NCBI GenBank assembly: GCA_944386395.1
Contig: CALXAZ010000114.1
Coordinates: forward strand, 1-5,384
Source of the DNA: an uncultured Clostridia bacterium
GTDB lineage: Bacteria; Bacillota; Clostridia; Oscillospirales; JAAYOS01
DNA length: 5,384 nucleotides
Reading direction: 5' to 3'
The stretch's first letter is position 1. Each line of letters begins with the position of its first letter. The notes under the pieces were generated by a model. It worked only from the letters and a program-made list of their open reading frames with translations. It was not told where the DNA came from and did no database searches. The position numbers were made by a program, and so were the translations under genes. Below are positions 1 through 5,384 of this stretch, piece by piece.

Positions 1-451
1 CTCCGTACTCCTTTGCATTTACAATAGTAACTGTCACATCATATCCGCATCCCTCAAAAAGAGTCAGAATATTTGCCACAGCCTCAGCATTCCTACTTGC
101 AAGCATACCGCTTACATTTTCCGCGAGAAAGAATTTAGGCTGTTTATTTCTAAGTATCCTGATATAATCGTAAAACAGTTGTCCTCTCTTATCGTTGATA
201 CCTCTCAAAGCCCCAGCCTCAGACCAGCTCTGGCATGGAGGTCCCCCTATAATACCATCTACATCATCTGGAAAACAGCTTTCCGATATACATCTTATGT
301 CTCCCTCTATAAGGATGGTATGCGGATGATTTATTTTAAAAGTTTCATATATTGTTTTATCAAACTCATTTGCAACAGGGATATCAAATCCTGCCCTTTC
401 AAACCCAAGGTCAAGTCCTCCACACCCGCTAAACAGGCTGATAAGATTCAT
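1..451 (-). CDS. C5-cytosine DNA methyltransferase, HaeIII-like (partial, C-terminus beyond left edge)
   Basis: The protein transfers a methyl group from SAM to carbon 5 of cytosine in a specific DNA site. The visible 150 residues carry the canonical motifs in order: motif I LFSGCGG at residues 6-12 (SAM binding), motif IV GGPPCQSWS at 69-77 with catalytic Cys73, and motif VI ENV at 111-113. The N-terminus MNLISLFSG and the stretch after Cys73 resemble M.HaeIII (GGCC, about 330 residues, catalytic Cys71) as I recall it, so GGCC specificity is a reasonable guess. However, the target-recognition domain and motifs VIII-X lie outside the window. The start at 451 has AGGAG 7 nt upstream and aligns with the M.HaeIII start. 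An in-frame ATG at 493, also with a ribosome binding site (AAGGA), would add 14 mostly polar and basic residues. It is transcribed divergently from the isomerase gene. Whether a cognate endonuclease follows cannot be seen. Confidence 0.93.
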   Translation of the reverse strand, partial: MNLISLFSGCGGLDLGFERAGFDIPVANEFDKTIYETFKINHPHTILIEGDIRCISESCFPDDVDGIIGGPPCQSWSEAGALRGINDKRGQLFYDYIRILRNKQPKFFLAENVSGMLASRNAEAVANILTLFEGCGYDVTVTIVNAKEYG

Positions 452-521
452 CTTTTGTCTCCTCGCATCACTTTTGCTATTCCCTCTACCCATGTAGAAC
501 ATCCTTAAATCGTATATTCTT

Positions 522-555
522 ATTATAATATGCCATATTTTTATACTTTTTTCAA
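522..555 (-). promoter_or_regulatory. Candidate promoter of the methyltransferase gene
   Basis: Read on the minus strand, TTGAAA (550-555) is followed by an AT-rich stretch with overlapping -10-like hexamers. These are CATATT (527-532, spacer 17), TATTAT (525-530, spacer 19) and a perfect TATAAT (522-527, spacer 22, too long). The element lies about 30 to 70 bp upstream of the two possible starts. The exact -10 cannot be settled by eye. Confidence 0.4.
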
Positions 556-671
556 GGTTTTGCTGAAATCAGTCATTATCTTATTTGAATTTTAGTTTTT
601 CTGTATATTCTCATACCTATGCTCTCTTTTTCTGTTTTGGGAAAATTATTATATTCACGTATCATTTTGTA

Positions 672-700
672 TTTATTTTACTTTAGTTTTATGTTATACT
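672..700 (+). promoter_or_regulatory. Extended -10 promoter of the isomerase/epimerase gene
   Basis: TATACT (695-700) is preceded by TG one base away (692-693), giving an extended -10 element TGTTATACT. A weak -35 TTTATT (672-677) lies 17 bp upstream. Transcription would start near 706-708, giving a leader of about 32 nt that ends in the AAAGGA ribosome binding site at 725-730. The region is very AT-rich. No operator-like inverted repeat or clear cre site was seen. Confidence 0.6.
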
Positions 701-738
701 ATATAAGCATTTTTCAGAAAAAAGAAAGGATGAAAACA

Positions 739-1569
739 ATGGAAAAAGTTTATCTGCAGATGGCCTCATATTCAATGTCAGGCTCCAATCTCGATTTTGA
801 AGGGCAGCTCGCTCTTACGGGAAAAATGGGGTATACAGGTGTTGAATTTGCCGGCTCCAACTACGGTGGGATGAATGCCGAGCAGCTCAACGCCACTCTC
901 AAAAAATACGGTATAGGGGCCATCAGTGCACATGTCCGTCTCGAAAACGTGCTCAAAGATCTTCCTCTTATAAAAGCAGTCGGATGCAAATACATAATCG
1001 TTGCATCCCACTATTTTACCAATGAGGCTGAGACAAAGGCCCTTGCAGCACAGATGAATGAAATAGGGAAAAAATGCCGCGAAGAAGGAATTTGGCTCGG
1101 ATATCACAATCATACTGCCGAATTTAATACTGATGGTGGCAAATATCTGCTTGAAATCCTCATTGAGAATACCGATCCACAGTATGTTGTATTCCAGATA
1201 GATGCCGGATGGGCCGCTGCTGCCGGGATAGATGTGATTGCTTTCTTAAAGAAGCACGCTGGACGCATAAAGCTTATCCATGCCAACGAGAGCGACATTG
1301 TTATCGGTCCTGAAAAGCCACACAATATGGCTGACCGCAAGCTCGATGAAAATGGTCGTCCGGTCTTTTCTGAGGAGGAGATGATCCTCCGCAAGAAGAA
1401 AAATGAGGCTGACTGCCCGATGGGTAAAGGTCTTCTCAATTGGAACGAAGCCATTGCCGTTGCCCGTGAGATCGGCGTTGAGGAATACATCGTCGAGCGC
1501 CGCCACAGCTATGCTCCAGAGCTTGAGACAAGCCTGAAAGAGGATCTTGAGTTCCTCAGGAAAATATAA
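739..1569 (+). CDS. Sugar phosphate isomerase/epimerase-like TIM-barrel protein (AP endonuclease 2 fold)
   Basis: A 276-residue cytoplasmic protein of the xylose isomerase-like TIM-barrel superfamily, whose members isomerise, epimerise or dehydrate sugars and inositols using a divalent metal. Recognisable elements are GYTGVEF (31-37), SAH (63-65), YHNHTAEF (122-129), QIDAGW (153-158), IHANE (180-184), MGKGLLNW (228-235) and IVER (251-254). Likely metal ligands are Asp155, His181 and Glu253, inferred from the fold. Residues about 185-227 form a charged, Lys/Glu-rich insertion between the His strand and the PMGKG loop. The start is the ATG at 739 because AAAGGA (725-730) is 8 nt upstream. The in-frame ATG at 730 overlaps that site, and the longer reading frame from 619 crosses the promoter. 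The gene stands alone between its own promoter and terminators, so no operon partner reveals the substrate. IolE-type inosose dehydratase is one possible relative, but a specific function is not supported. Confidence 0.88.
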   Translation: MEKVYLQMASYSMSGSNLDFEGQLALTGKMGYTGVEFAGSNYGGMNAEQLNATLKKYGIGAISAHVRLENVLKDLPLIKAVGCKYIIVASHYFTNEAETKALAAQMNEIGKKCREEGIWLGYHNHTAEFNTDGGKYLLEILIENTDPQYVVFQIDAGWAAAAGIDVIAFLKKHAGRIKLIHANESDIVIGPEKPHNMADRKLDENGRPVFSEEEMILRKKKNEADCPMGKGLLNWNEAIAVAREIGVEEYIVERRHSYAPELETSLKEDLEFLRKI

Positions 1570-1587
1570 CGCAAATAGCACAAACAT

Positions 1588-1611
1588 AAAGGAGGGGTAT
1601 CCCCCTCCTTT
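1588..1611 (+). terminator. Hairpin terminator after the isomerase gene
   Basis: AAAGGAGGGG (1588-1597), a four-base TATC loop and CCCCTCCTTT (1602-1611) form a perfect 10-bp stem starting 18 bp after the stop codon; T1587-A1612 can extend it to 11 bp. The downstream tract is T-rich but interrupted (TACTTTACTTTCTATAT), so termination here may be incomplete and backed up by the next hairpin. Confidence 0.7.
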
Positions 1612-1646
1612 ACTTTACTTTCTATATCAAATCTACTAAATCCAAG

Positions 1647-1676
1647 AAAAAAGCGGCGTATATACGCCGCTTTTTT
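1647..1676. terminator. Bidirectional intrinsic terminator between convergent genes
   Basis: A perfect 30-bp palindrome: six A, GCGGCGTAT, its complement ATACGCCGC, then six T. In RNA of either strand it gives a GC-rich stem with a small AU loop followed by six U. It lies one base past the glucokinase stop codon (TAA at 1678-1680 on the minus strand). It serves that gene directly and is the second terminator for the plus-strand isomerase transcript. Confidence 0.92.
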
Positions 1677-1677
1677 G

Positions 1678-2619
1678 TTATTTCCCAAGCATTGCCGCGC
1701 CTACGATCCCTGCATCGTTGCCCAGCTCAGCCTTCTTTATAAGAGTCTGCGGAACGTCGTCTGAGAAGCGCGTATACTTCTCTGCGTCAACAGCAGCCTG
1801 GAGGGGCTTAAGGAGATACTCGCCCTCATTGGAGATGCCCCCTCCTATGCAAACTACTTCCGGCTCAAATATGTTTATCATATCCACAACACCTGCCGCA
1901 AGATGCTTTATGTAGGTATCCACAACCTTCTGGGCCGTTGGGTCCCCTGCGCGCATAGCATCAAAGGAGGTGCGACCGTTGACCTTGTTTATGTCGCCTT
2001 CAACGATCTCCCACATTTTGCTGTTTTTGTCCTCTTCCATATATTCCTTTGTTGTCCTGATAAGACCACTTGCGGAAGCATATGCCTCCCAGCACCCTTT
2101 CCTTCCGCAGCCACACTGCCGTCCGTCCATAGCAATAACAACATGACCGATCTCTCCAGCAACTCCGTTAAAGCCAGAATAAACCTTTTTATCGATAATA
2201 ATGCCTCCGCCGACGCCAGTACCAAGTGTGACAAATACAGCGTTGTTTGCTTCTTTTGCGCCACCCGCATATGCCTCGCCAAGAGCCGCGCAGTTCGCAT
2301 CGTTATTGATATATACCGGAACTCCCAGCTTTTGCTTGATTTCTGTAGTGATGTTGACATGGTTCAGCGGAAGGTTGGGAGAATATATAACCTCGCCTGT
2401 CTCAACATTCATCATCCCAGGCACCCCGATACCGACAGACTTTATCTCTGCTTTCGTCTCCTCTAGAATCATTTCGCAGACCTTCATAAGCCCATCCGTT
2501 ACAGCCTTTGTGCCCTGCCCCGCTTCTGTCGGGATACTTACTTTTTTGATTATCTTGCCGTTTTCGTCGACAAGCGCAGCAGCAATATTTGTGCCGCCAA
2601 GATCAATACCAATGTACAT
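1678..2619 (-). CDS. glcK: ROK-family glucokinase
   Basis: Phosphorylates cytoplasmic glucose to glucose 6-phosphate with ATP, feeding glycolysis with sugar that did not enter through a phosphotransferase system. The 313 residues match the usual ROK length. Visible elements are the phosphate-binding DLGGTN (6-11), NNDAN (105-109) with catalytic Asp107, GTGVGGG (133-139), and EIGH (156-159). The ROK zinc motif CGCGRKGCWE follows, giving ligands His159, Cys169, Cys171 and Cys176, with Glu156 and Glu178 as probable sugar contacts. A second nucleotide-binding segment, EPEVVCIGGGIS, lies at 252-263. There is no N-terminal helix-turn-helix, so this is a kinase and not a NagC/XylR-type repressor. 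The start is ATG at 2619 with GGAGG 7 nt upstream (2627-2631). It follows hprK by 75 bp with no promoter seen between them, suggesting co-transcription, and ends at the palindromic terminator. Exact sugar preference is inferred from family and context. Confidence 0.93.
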   Translation of the reverse strand: MYIGIDLGGTNIAAALVDENGKIIKKVSIPTEAGQGTKAVTDGLMKVCEMILEETKAEIKSVGIGVPGMMNVETGEVIYSPNLPLNHVNITTEIKQKLGVPVYINNDANCAALGEAYAGGAKEANNAVFVTLGTGVGGGIIIDKKVYSGFNGVAGEIGHVVIAMDGRQCGCGRKGCWEAYASASGLIRTTKEYMEEDKNSKMWEIVEGDINKVNGRTSFDAMRAGDPTAQKVVDTYIKHLAAGVVDMINIFEPEVVCIGGGISNEGEYLLKPLQAAVDAEKYTRFSDDVPQTLIKKAELGNDAGIVGAAMLGK

Positions 2620-2672
2620 TTGTTTTCCTCCATGCTTGTTAATTTTGCTGTTGCACAGCCTTTATCTGAAAT

Positions 2673-2695
2673 ATCCGGTCCTTTCCGGATTTTTT
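2673..2695 (+). other. Intercistronic hairpin with a T-run on the strand opposite the genes
   Basis: ATCCGG (2673-2678), loop TCCTTT and CCGGAT (2685-2690) form a 6-bp GC-rich stem in the hprK-glucokinase gap. On the plus strand it is followed by a run of T through 2695, so it resembles an intrinsic terminator for antisense transcription. On the minus strand, the direction of both genes, the hairpin starts 4 bases after the hprK stop codon and has no U-tract, so it should not terminate the operon. Confidence 0.45.
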
Positions 2696-3666
2696 CACCT
2701 ACCATTTTCGCTCTCCTGCTCTATCTGTCTCTGGAGAGCTTCTTCAAAGTGACGGTTTATCCTCTCGCTAAACTCGTGCGCGGCATTATACCCCATCTTT
2801 TTTTCGCGGTTGTTCATCGCCGCAACCTCAATTATAATGGCAAGGTTGCGCCCTGGTTTTACCGGAACTGTGAGCGACGGAATTTTTACGTCGAGTATAC
2901 TCGTATAAAGGTTTTCAAGACCAAGCCTGTCGTACTGCATCCCCTCCTGCCACGGCTCGAGGTTAATTATAAGATCCACATTTTGCGTTGGACGTATAGC
3001 CCCCATTCCAAAAAGCCGCCTGACATCTATCACTCCAATTCCACGAAGCTCTATATAATGCTTTATCATCTCAGGGGCAGAGCCAACAAGCGTGTTTGAG
3101 GATATCTTTTTAAGTTCAACCGCATCGTCCGCAACAAGCCGGTGCCCCCTTTTAACAAGCTCGATAGCCGATTCGCTCTTTCCTACTCCGCTCTCCCCAA
3201 GAAGTAGCACACCCTCACCATAAACCTCAACAAGAACCCCATGCCGCGTTATTCTCGGAGCCAAAGCATTTTTGAGCCAAGCTATAAGCGCACTCATTAG
3301 GTATGAGGTGGGATCGATCGAGCGCAATACCGGTATACCATACTTTTCTGCCATCTCAAGACATTCTGGGTATGGATCCAGCCCCCTTGATATAATTATT
3401 GCGGGGATATGCTTTGATAAAAGCTTTTCAAAGGTCTGAAGGCGCTTTTCAGATGTAAAATGCTCCAGAAAAGTATTTTCTACCTTGCCAATTATCTGAA
3501 GCCTGCTCGAATCGAAGTAATCGAAAAAGCCCGCGAGCTGCAAACCGGGACGGCTGACATCGTCTGCCACTACTACCGACTTTTCGTATCCCTCTGGAGC
3601 ATACAATATTTCCAGCTTGAACTCCGAAATTATATCTGTAAGCTTTACGCTATACATGTTGTCCAT
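2695..3666 (-). CDS. hprK: HPr kinase/phosphorylase
   Basis: Bifunctional enzyme that phosphorylates HPr on its regulatory serine (Ser46) when glycolytic intermediates are abundant and removes the phosphate by phosphorolysis otherwise. HPr-Ser-P is the CcpA corepressor in Firmicutes. The 323 residues comprise an N-terminal domain (about 1-130) and a C-terminal P-loop kinase domain. Visible elements are RHGVLVEVYG (141-150), Walker A GESGVGKS (157-164), VADD (178-181), the family signature around ELRGIGVIDV (206-215), and VKPGRN (269-274). It aligns closely with Bacillus subtilis HprK as I recall it. The start is uncertain. ATG at 3666 has only a weak GGTGG 4 nt upstream; ATG at 3657, three codons on, matches the B. 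subtilis N-terminus but has no better ribosome site. The stop codon is TGA at 2695-2697. Probably the first gene of an operon with the glucokinase. Confidence 0.96.
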   Translation of the reverse strand: MDNMYSVKLTDIISEFKLEILYAPEGYEKSVVVADDVSRPGLQLAGFFDYFDSSRLQIIGKVENTFLEHFTSEKRLQTFEKLLSKHIPAIIISRGLDPYPECLEMAEKYGIPVLRSIDPTSYLMSALIAWLKNALAPRITRHGVLVEVYGEGVLLLGESGVGKSESAIELVKRGHRLVADDAVELKKISSNTLVGSAPEMIKHYIELRGIGVIDVRRLFGMGAIRPTQNVDLIINLEPWQEGMQYDRLGLENLYTSILDVKIPSLTVPVKPGRNLAIIIEVAAMNNREKKMGYNAAHEFSERINRHFEEALQRQIEQESENGR

Positions 3667-3706
3667 ATATCCACCGCGCTTTCATCCTTTATTTATGTCT
3701 AAACAG

Positions 3707-3735
3707 ATTATACACTTTATTTGATTTTTTGGCAA
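3707..3735 (-). promoter_or_regulatory. Sigma-A-type promoter of hprK (and probably the glucokinase)
   Basis: On the minus strand, TTGCCA (3730-3735) and a perfect TATAAT (3707-3712) are separated by exactly 17 bp. Transcription would begin near 3700, giving a leader of about 35 nt before the ATG at 3666. It is the best promoter match in the window. It lies between the pyridoxamine kinase stop codon and hprK, so hprK need not depend on readthrough. Confidence 0.82.
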
Positions 3736-3766
3736 CTGTTACAACAGAAAACTGTATCCCCGCAGC

Positions 3767-4594
3767 TCATATTTCGATTAGCCTGTATAAAAGACCTTCC
3801 AGCAACACTCCCTCCATAGGCACACTTCCGACCTCCGCCGTTGTTTTGACACACAAGCCAACAAATTCTGCTGCCTGCTTCACACTATCCGCAAGCAGTT
3901 TCCCTTTCATCAGCCCACCCAGCAAAACACTTGAGAATATATCCCCTGTACCAGGAAAATATCCTCCAAATCTCTCATTATATATAAATGAAACCCTGTT
4001 TTTCTCCGCATCGTAGCATCCGCAGCCAAGTGTTCCTTCACAAAGCTCAAGCCCTGTGATTACTACCGAACGTTTCCCCTCTGAAAGTCTCTCAAGCCAT
4101 TTCGTCATTCCATGCTCCTCACTGGGAGCCGCACTATAGTCCTCCCCCAGAAGTATAGCCGCCTCGGTAAGATTTGGGGTTATAACATTTGCCTTTCTGC
4201 ACAGCCTCGACATATTGCCGCACATCTCAGGGGAAAACGCGCTATATGCCTTCCCATTATCCCCCATCACAGGATCTACCAGCACTATCCCGCACGGAAA
4301 CCTGTCTATAAGTTCCTCTGTCATGCCTATCTGCTCCTCCGAGCCCAAATATCCTGAATAGACTGCGTCAAAGGTAGCGCCTATGCTGCTCCAGTGCTTT
4401 GTTACCTCCGGAATAAATTTCGTCATATCAGCTTTTGCTGGTGCCTTAAAGCCTGTATGCGTAGAATACAACGCTGTTACGACAGGACACACCTGCACTC
4501 CCATCGCAGAAAGCACCGGTATTATCACTGTCAGCGAACATCTGCCTATGCTGCTCATATCATTTACCGCAATTACCCTTTTTATCTTTTCCAT
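3767..4594 (-). CDS. Pyridoxamine/pyridoxal kinase (PdxK/PdxY-like, ribokinase fold)
   Basis: Phosphorylates the 5'-hydroxyl of B6 vitamers in the salvage route to pyridoxal 5'-phosphate. The 275-residue protein has the family's N-terminal substrate segment VNDMSSIGRCSL (10-21), TALYSTHTGF (40-49), VYSGYLGS (78-85), DPVMGDNGK (107-115), TPNLTEA (139-145) and the ATP/catalytic loop PGTGDIFSS (214-222) with probable catalytic base Asp218. The relative ThiD is less likely because SSIGRCSL and STHTGF fit pyridoxal kinases better. The start is the ATG at 4594, with GGAGG 4 nt upstream (4599-4603). An upstream in-frame GTG at 4630 would add 12 residues without a comparable site. Pyridoxamine versus pyridoxal preference cannot be told from sequence, so no symbol is given. 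No clear terminator follows, so some readthrough into hprK is possible. Confidence 0.9.
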   Translation of the reverse strand: MEKIKRVIAVNDMSSIGRCSLTVIIPVLSAMGVQVCPVVTALYSTHTGFKAPAKADMTKFIPEVTKHWSSIGATFDAVYSGYLGSEEQIGMTEELIDRFPCGIVLVDPVMGDNGKAYSAFSPEMCGNMSRLCRKANVITPNLTEAAILLGEDYSAAPSEEHGMTKWLERLSEGKRSVVITGLELCEGTLGCGCYDAEKNRVSFIYNERFGGYFPGTGDIFSSVLLGGLMKGKLLADSVKQAAEFVGLCVKTTAEVGSVPMEGVLLEGLLYRLIEI

Positions 4595-4635
4595 ATTTCC
4601 TCCATTCTTTCCGCTCTTCTTTACAAGCACAACCC

Positions 4636-4664
4636 ATTATGCTATTATTTCCCTGTAATATAAA
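4636..4664 (-). promoter_or_regulatory. Candidate promoter of the pyridoxamine kinase gene
   Basis: On the minus strand, TTTATA (4659-4664) and CATAAT (4636-4641) are separated by 17 bp, matching the sigma-A consensus at 4 of 6 and 5 of 6 positions. The predicted start, near 4629, gives a leader of about 35 nt. This supports the ATG at 4594 over the upstream GTG at 4630, which would sit at the transcription start. Confidence 0.55.
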
Positions 4665-4689
4665 CGCGCATAAGCTGCCGCAGAGTATA

Positions 4690-4698
4690 TGTTATCCT
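4690..4698 (+). promoter_or_regulatory. Weak extended -10-like element upstream of trmB
   Basis: TGTTATCCT has the TG-N-hexamer form of an extended -10, with the hexamer TATCCT at 4 of 6 matches. It lies about 70 bp upstream of the trmB start. No acceptable -35 is found at 17 bp, so this is only a candidate. It is nevertheless the best plus-strand candidate in the 173-bp divergent spacer. Confidence 0.25.
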
Positions 4699-4767
4699 AT
4701 ACCACATAAAACTTCAACCGTTTTACGGCAGGAAATTTTCTGTTGCGCTTTGAAAGGAACATTTTTC

Positions 4768-5384
4768 ATGAGAATGAGAAAAAAGAAAAACCTACCGGCA
4801 AGGCTTGAAAGGGTTTCTGGATATATTATAGCCTTCCCTGCCGAAAACAGAGGGCGCTGGCATGAATTTTCCGGTGGGCGTCCCATCCACCTTGAGATAG
4901 GCTGCGGCAAGGGACGCTTTATCTGTGAAACTGCAAAGGAAAATCCTGATGTGTTTTTTATTGCATTTGAAAAGATATCAAATGTGCTTATAACCGCACT
5001 GGAACGGGCGGCTGCTGAAGAGCTTGATAACCTCCGCTTTATAAACAGGGATGCCGCAATTTTGCCGGAATATTTTGATAAAAATGAGGTCTCACGCATC
5101 TATCTCAACTTCAGCGACCCATGGCCTGCCGCCCGGCATACAAAACGTAGACTTACTTCCGAAGGGTTCCTAAAAATATACCGTTCCATACTTAAGCCAG
5201 AGGGTAACATATACTTTAAAACAGACAATTCCGCTCTCTTTGAATTTTCCATCACAGAATTTGAGCGCTGCGGCTGGCTGCTCTCAGAGGTCACCCGTGA
5301 CCTGCACGGCGATGGTCTGGATGGAGGCGTTATGACCGAGAATGAGGAGCGCTTCTACTCTATGGGTATACAGATAAAGCGGCT
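4768..5384 (+). CDS. trmB: tRNA (guanine-N7-)-methyltransferase TrmB (partial, C-terminus beyond right edge)
   Basis: Methylates N7 of guanosine 46 in the variable loop of tRNAs using SAM. The window holds 205 complete codons; family members usually have about 210-215 residues, so only the extreme C-terminus is missing. Elements in order: a basic N-terminus (MRMRKKK), SAM-binding motif I EIGCGKG (43-49), Glu68 at the end of the next strand, Asp95, the TrmB hallmark NFSDPWP (114-120) followed by RHTKRRLT (123-130), KTDN (151-154) and the C-terminal TENEERF (190-196). The start at 4768 has AAAGGA (4753-4758) 9 nt upstream; a second ATG two codons later is less well placed. It is divergent from the pyridoxamine kinase. 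One small oddity is alanine at 121, after NFSDPWP, where lysine is common in homologues I remember. Confidence 0.95.
   Translation, partial: MRMRKKKNLPARLERVSGYIIAFPAENRGRWHEFSGGRPIHLEIGCGKGRFICETAKENPDVFFIAFEKISNVLITALERAAAEELDNLRFINRDAAILPEYFDKNEVSRIYLNFSDPWPAARHTKRRLTSEGFLKIYRSILKPEGNIYFKTDNSALFEFSITEFERCGWLLSEVTRDLHGDGLDGGVMTENEERFYSMGIQIKR

Noticed and set aside
179..508. 109-codon plus-strand reading frame opposite the methyltransferase gene
   Set aside because: It lies entirely antisense to a strongly conserved methyltransferase, has no family resemblance, and is a shadow frame.
619..738. Longer N-terminus for the isomerase starting at the ATG at 619
   Set aside because: The extra 40 residues span the extended -10 promoter and the AAAGGA ribosome site and are AT-rich, hydrophobic and non-conserved in character. 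A membrane anchor was considered and dismissed for this reason.
452..738. Small RNA, CRISPR or operator repeats in the divergent spacer
   Set aside because: Apart from the two promoters the spacer is AT-rich without repeated units or stable inverted repeats that I could find.
1903..2752. Plus-strand reading frames of 183-187 codons opposite the glucokinase and its upstream gap
   Set aside because: The opposite strand encodes an intact ROK kinase with all motifs. These frames show no recognisable domain and no ribosome binding site that I could see.
3650..3684. 11-codon leader peptide (MKARWIYGQHV) overlapping the hprK start
   Set aside because: Its ATG directly abuts the only AAAGG sequence, leaving no usable spacing. 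Nothing in the peptide suggests attenuation.
3736..3766. Possible terminator after the pyridoxamine kinase gene
   Set aside because: Only short 4-5 bp stems built from ACAG/CTGT repeats can be drawn, and no T-run follows on the minus strand.
4692..5294. Minus-strand reading frames of 135 and 64 codons opposite trmB
   Set aside because: They are antisense to a clear TrmB with its full set of motifs; the low-complexity Ser-rich translation is typical of a shadow frame.

Overview
The window looks like chromosomal DNA of a low-to-mid GC Firmicute, most likely a Clostridia relative. The evidence is HPr kinase/phosphorylase next to a ROK glucokinase with the ROK cysteine motif, strong GGAGG/AAAGGA ribosome binding sites, sigma-A-type promoters, and heavy use of the ATA isoleucine codon in trmB. 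This is inferred from gene content and codons; no database search was possible.

Layout from left to right. (1) Positions 1-451, minus: the N-terminal 150 residues of a C5-cytosine DNA methyltransferase that closely resembles M.HaeIII as I remember it; its C-terminal half lies beyond the left edge. (2) A 287-bp divergent spacer (452-738) with a promoter for each side. (3) 739-1569, plus: a single-gene unit for a sugar phosphate isomerase/epimerase-like TIM barrel of unknown substrate. (4) A convergent spacer with two hairpin terminators, the second a perfect bidirectional palindrome. (5) Minus strand: hprK (2695-3666) followed by a ROK glucokinase (1678-2619), probably co-transcribed from a clear promoter at 3707-3735, with an odd hairpin between the two genes. 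(6) Minus strand: a pyridoxamine/pyridoxal kinase (3767-4594) with its own promoter. (7) Plus strand: trmB, a tRNA (guanine-N7) methyltransferase from 4768, cut by the right edge a few codons before its expected end.

Functionally, hprK and the glucokinase form a carbon-control pair. Glucokinase feeds glucose 6-phosphate into glycolysis, and HprK reads glycolytic state to phosphorylate HPr on serine and drive catabolite repression. The B6-vitamer kinase and trmB are housekeeping genes arranged back to back. The methyltransferase is the accessory element here and may be part of a GGCC-specific restriction-modification system extending past the left edge. I found no CRISPR array, rRNA or tRNA gene, transposase or phage gene. 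I do not see convincing evidence of a new multi-gene system inside the window; the best leads are the methyltransferase edge and the solitary isomerase.
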